DNA of 64,000 nt, taken from positions 682,001 to 746,000 of the forward strand of contig CAVVPY010000001.1 of the NCBI GenBank assembly GCA_963750295.1, written 5' to 3'. The position numbers and the translations under genes are program-made. Below the pieces are notes generated by a model. It ran no database searches. It saw nothing but the letters and a program-made list of their open reading frames with translations, and was not told the origin of the DNA. The stretch comes from CAVVPY01 sp963750295. GTDB taxonomy: Bacteria; Actinomycetota; Actinomycetes; Mycobacteriales; Jatrophihabitantaceae. Position 1 is the stretch's first letter, and the number at the start of each line of letters is the position of its first letter. This document shows, piece after piece, positions 63,902-64,000 of the stretch.

Positions 63902-64000
63902 GTGATCCGTTCGCCGACCTTGCGGCATTCGCCGGGCTGCCCCGCCTCACCCAACTCGCGCTCAGTGCAGCCGGTGACCGGTTGGTCGCGGTGCTGCAGC
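63898..64000 (+). CDS. S9-family peptidase, N-terminal end (partial)
   Basis: Only 34 codons are in the window, from GTG 63898 overlapping the upstream stop. The sequence SDPFADLAAFAGLPRLTQLA followed by LSAAGDRLVAVL resembles the start of prolyl-oligopeptidase-type (S9) peptidases, in which the first beta-propeller blade reads 'LS.DG..LVA'. The catalytic part is beyond the window, so this is tentative. Confidence 0.5.
   Translation, partial: MSDPFADLAAFAGLPRLTQLALSAAGDRLVAVLQ

Overview
The window is a contiguous piece of a high-GC actinobacterial (Actinomycetota) chromosome. GC is very high at third codon positions, GTG and 4-bp ATGA/GTGA start/stop overlaps are common, and there is a predicted mycothiol-dependent (MDMPI-type) enzyme, an actinobacterial-type PriA without helicase motifs, a type II dehydroquinase and the typical actinobacterial gene order around relA, alaS, pyr and gmk-rpoZ. 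I cannot assign a genus; a Frankiales/Jatrophihabitans-like lineage is a guess. I saw no rRNA, tRNA, CRISPR array, transposase or prophage. No gene-free stretch is longer than about 200 bases.

Layout: 1-9.7 kb, protein export and stringent response (yajC end, secD, secF, apt, relA), a membrane-anchored FKBP isomerase, a metallo-hydrolase, then hisS-aspS. 11.5-14.1 kb (minus strand): a hydrolase-P450-conserved unknown operon with a possible leaderless micro-ORF. 14.2-21.6 kb: rarA, two small membrane proteins, alaS, ruvX, mltG, aroE. 21.6-26.3 kb: fdhD, a Tat-exported amine oxidase, a phosphoesterase, a PAP2-family membrane protein, a DUF6457 protein and mobA. 26.3-31.6 kb: prepilin peptidase, zwf and the shikimate genes aroC-aroK-aroB-aroQ. 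31.7-35.1 kb: a tandem pair of TSUP exporters, an EthD protein, efp, nusB. 35.1-36.5 kb: a secreted beta-propeller protein on the minus strand.

36.7-46.8 kb holds the complete de novo UMP operon pyrR-pyrB-pyrC-carA-carB-pyrK-pyrD-pyrF with a PyrR-type leader hairpin. 46.8-56.1 kb looks like an accessory block between pyrF and gmk: a 2-oxoglutarate/Fe(II) oxygenase, two aldo/keto reductases, a secreted S53 protease, pntA-pntB and a mycothiol-dependent isomerase-like protein. 56.1-64 kb returns to the conserved order gmk-rpoZ-coaBC-metK-priA, then a FUSC transporter and the start of an S9 peptidase.

The most interesting non-coding signals are: a family of about 55-70 nt palindromes at three gene junctions (aspS end, pyrD/pyrF, rpoZ/coaBC), with a further long hairpin at pyrC/carA; a 12-bp tandem array between two convergent genes; a repeat set with two mutually exclusive stems between metK and priA; a probable CTG start with a 98-residue N-terminal extension for relA; and many start codons placed 6-8 nt downstream of a TAnnnT box, as expected for leaderless mRNAs. 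All functional statements rest on motif recognition by eye; no database search was run.
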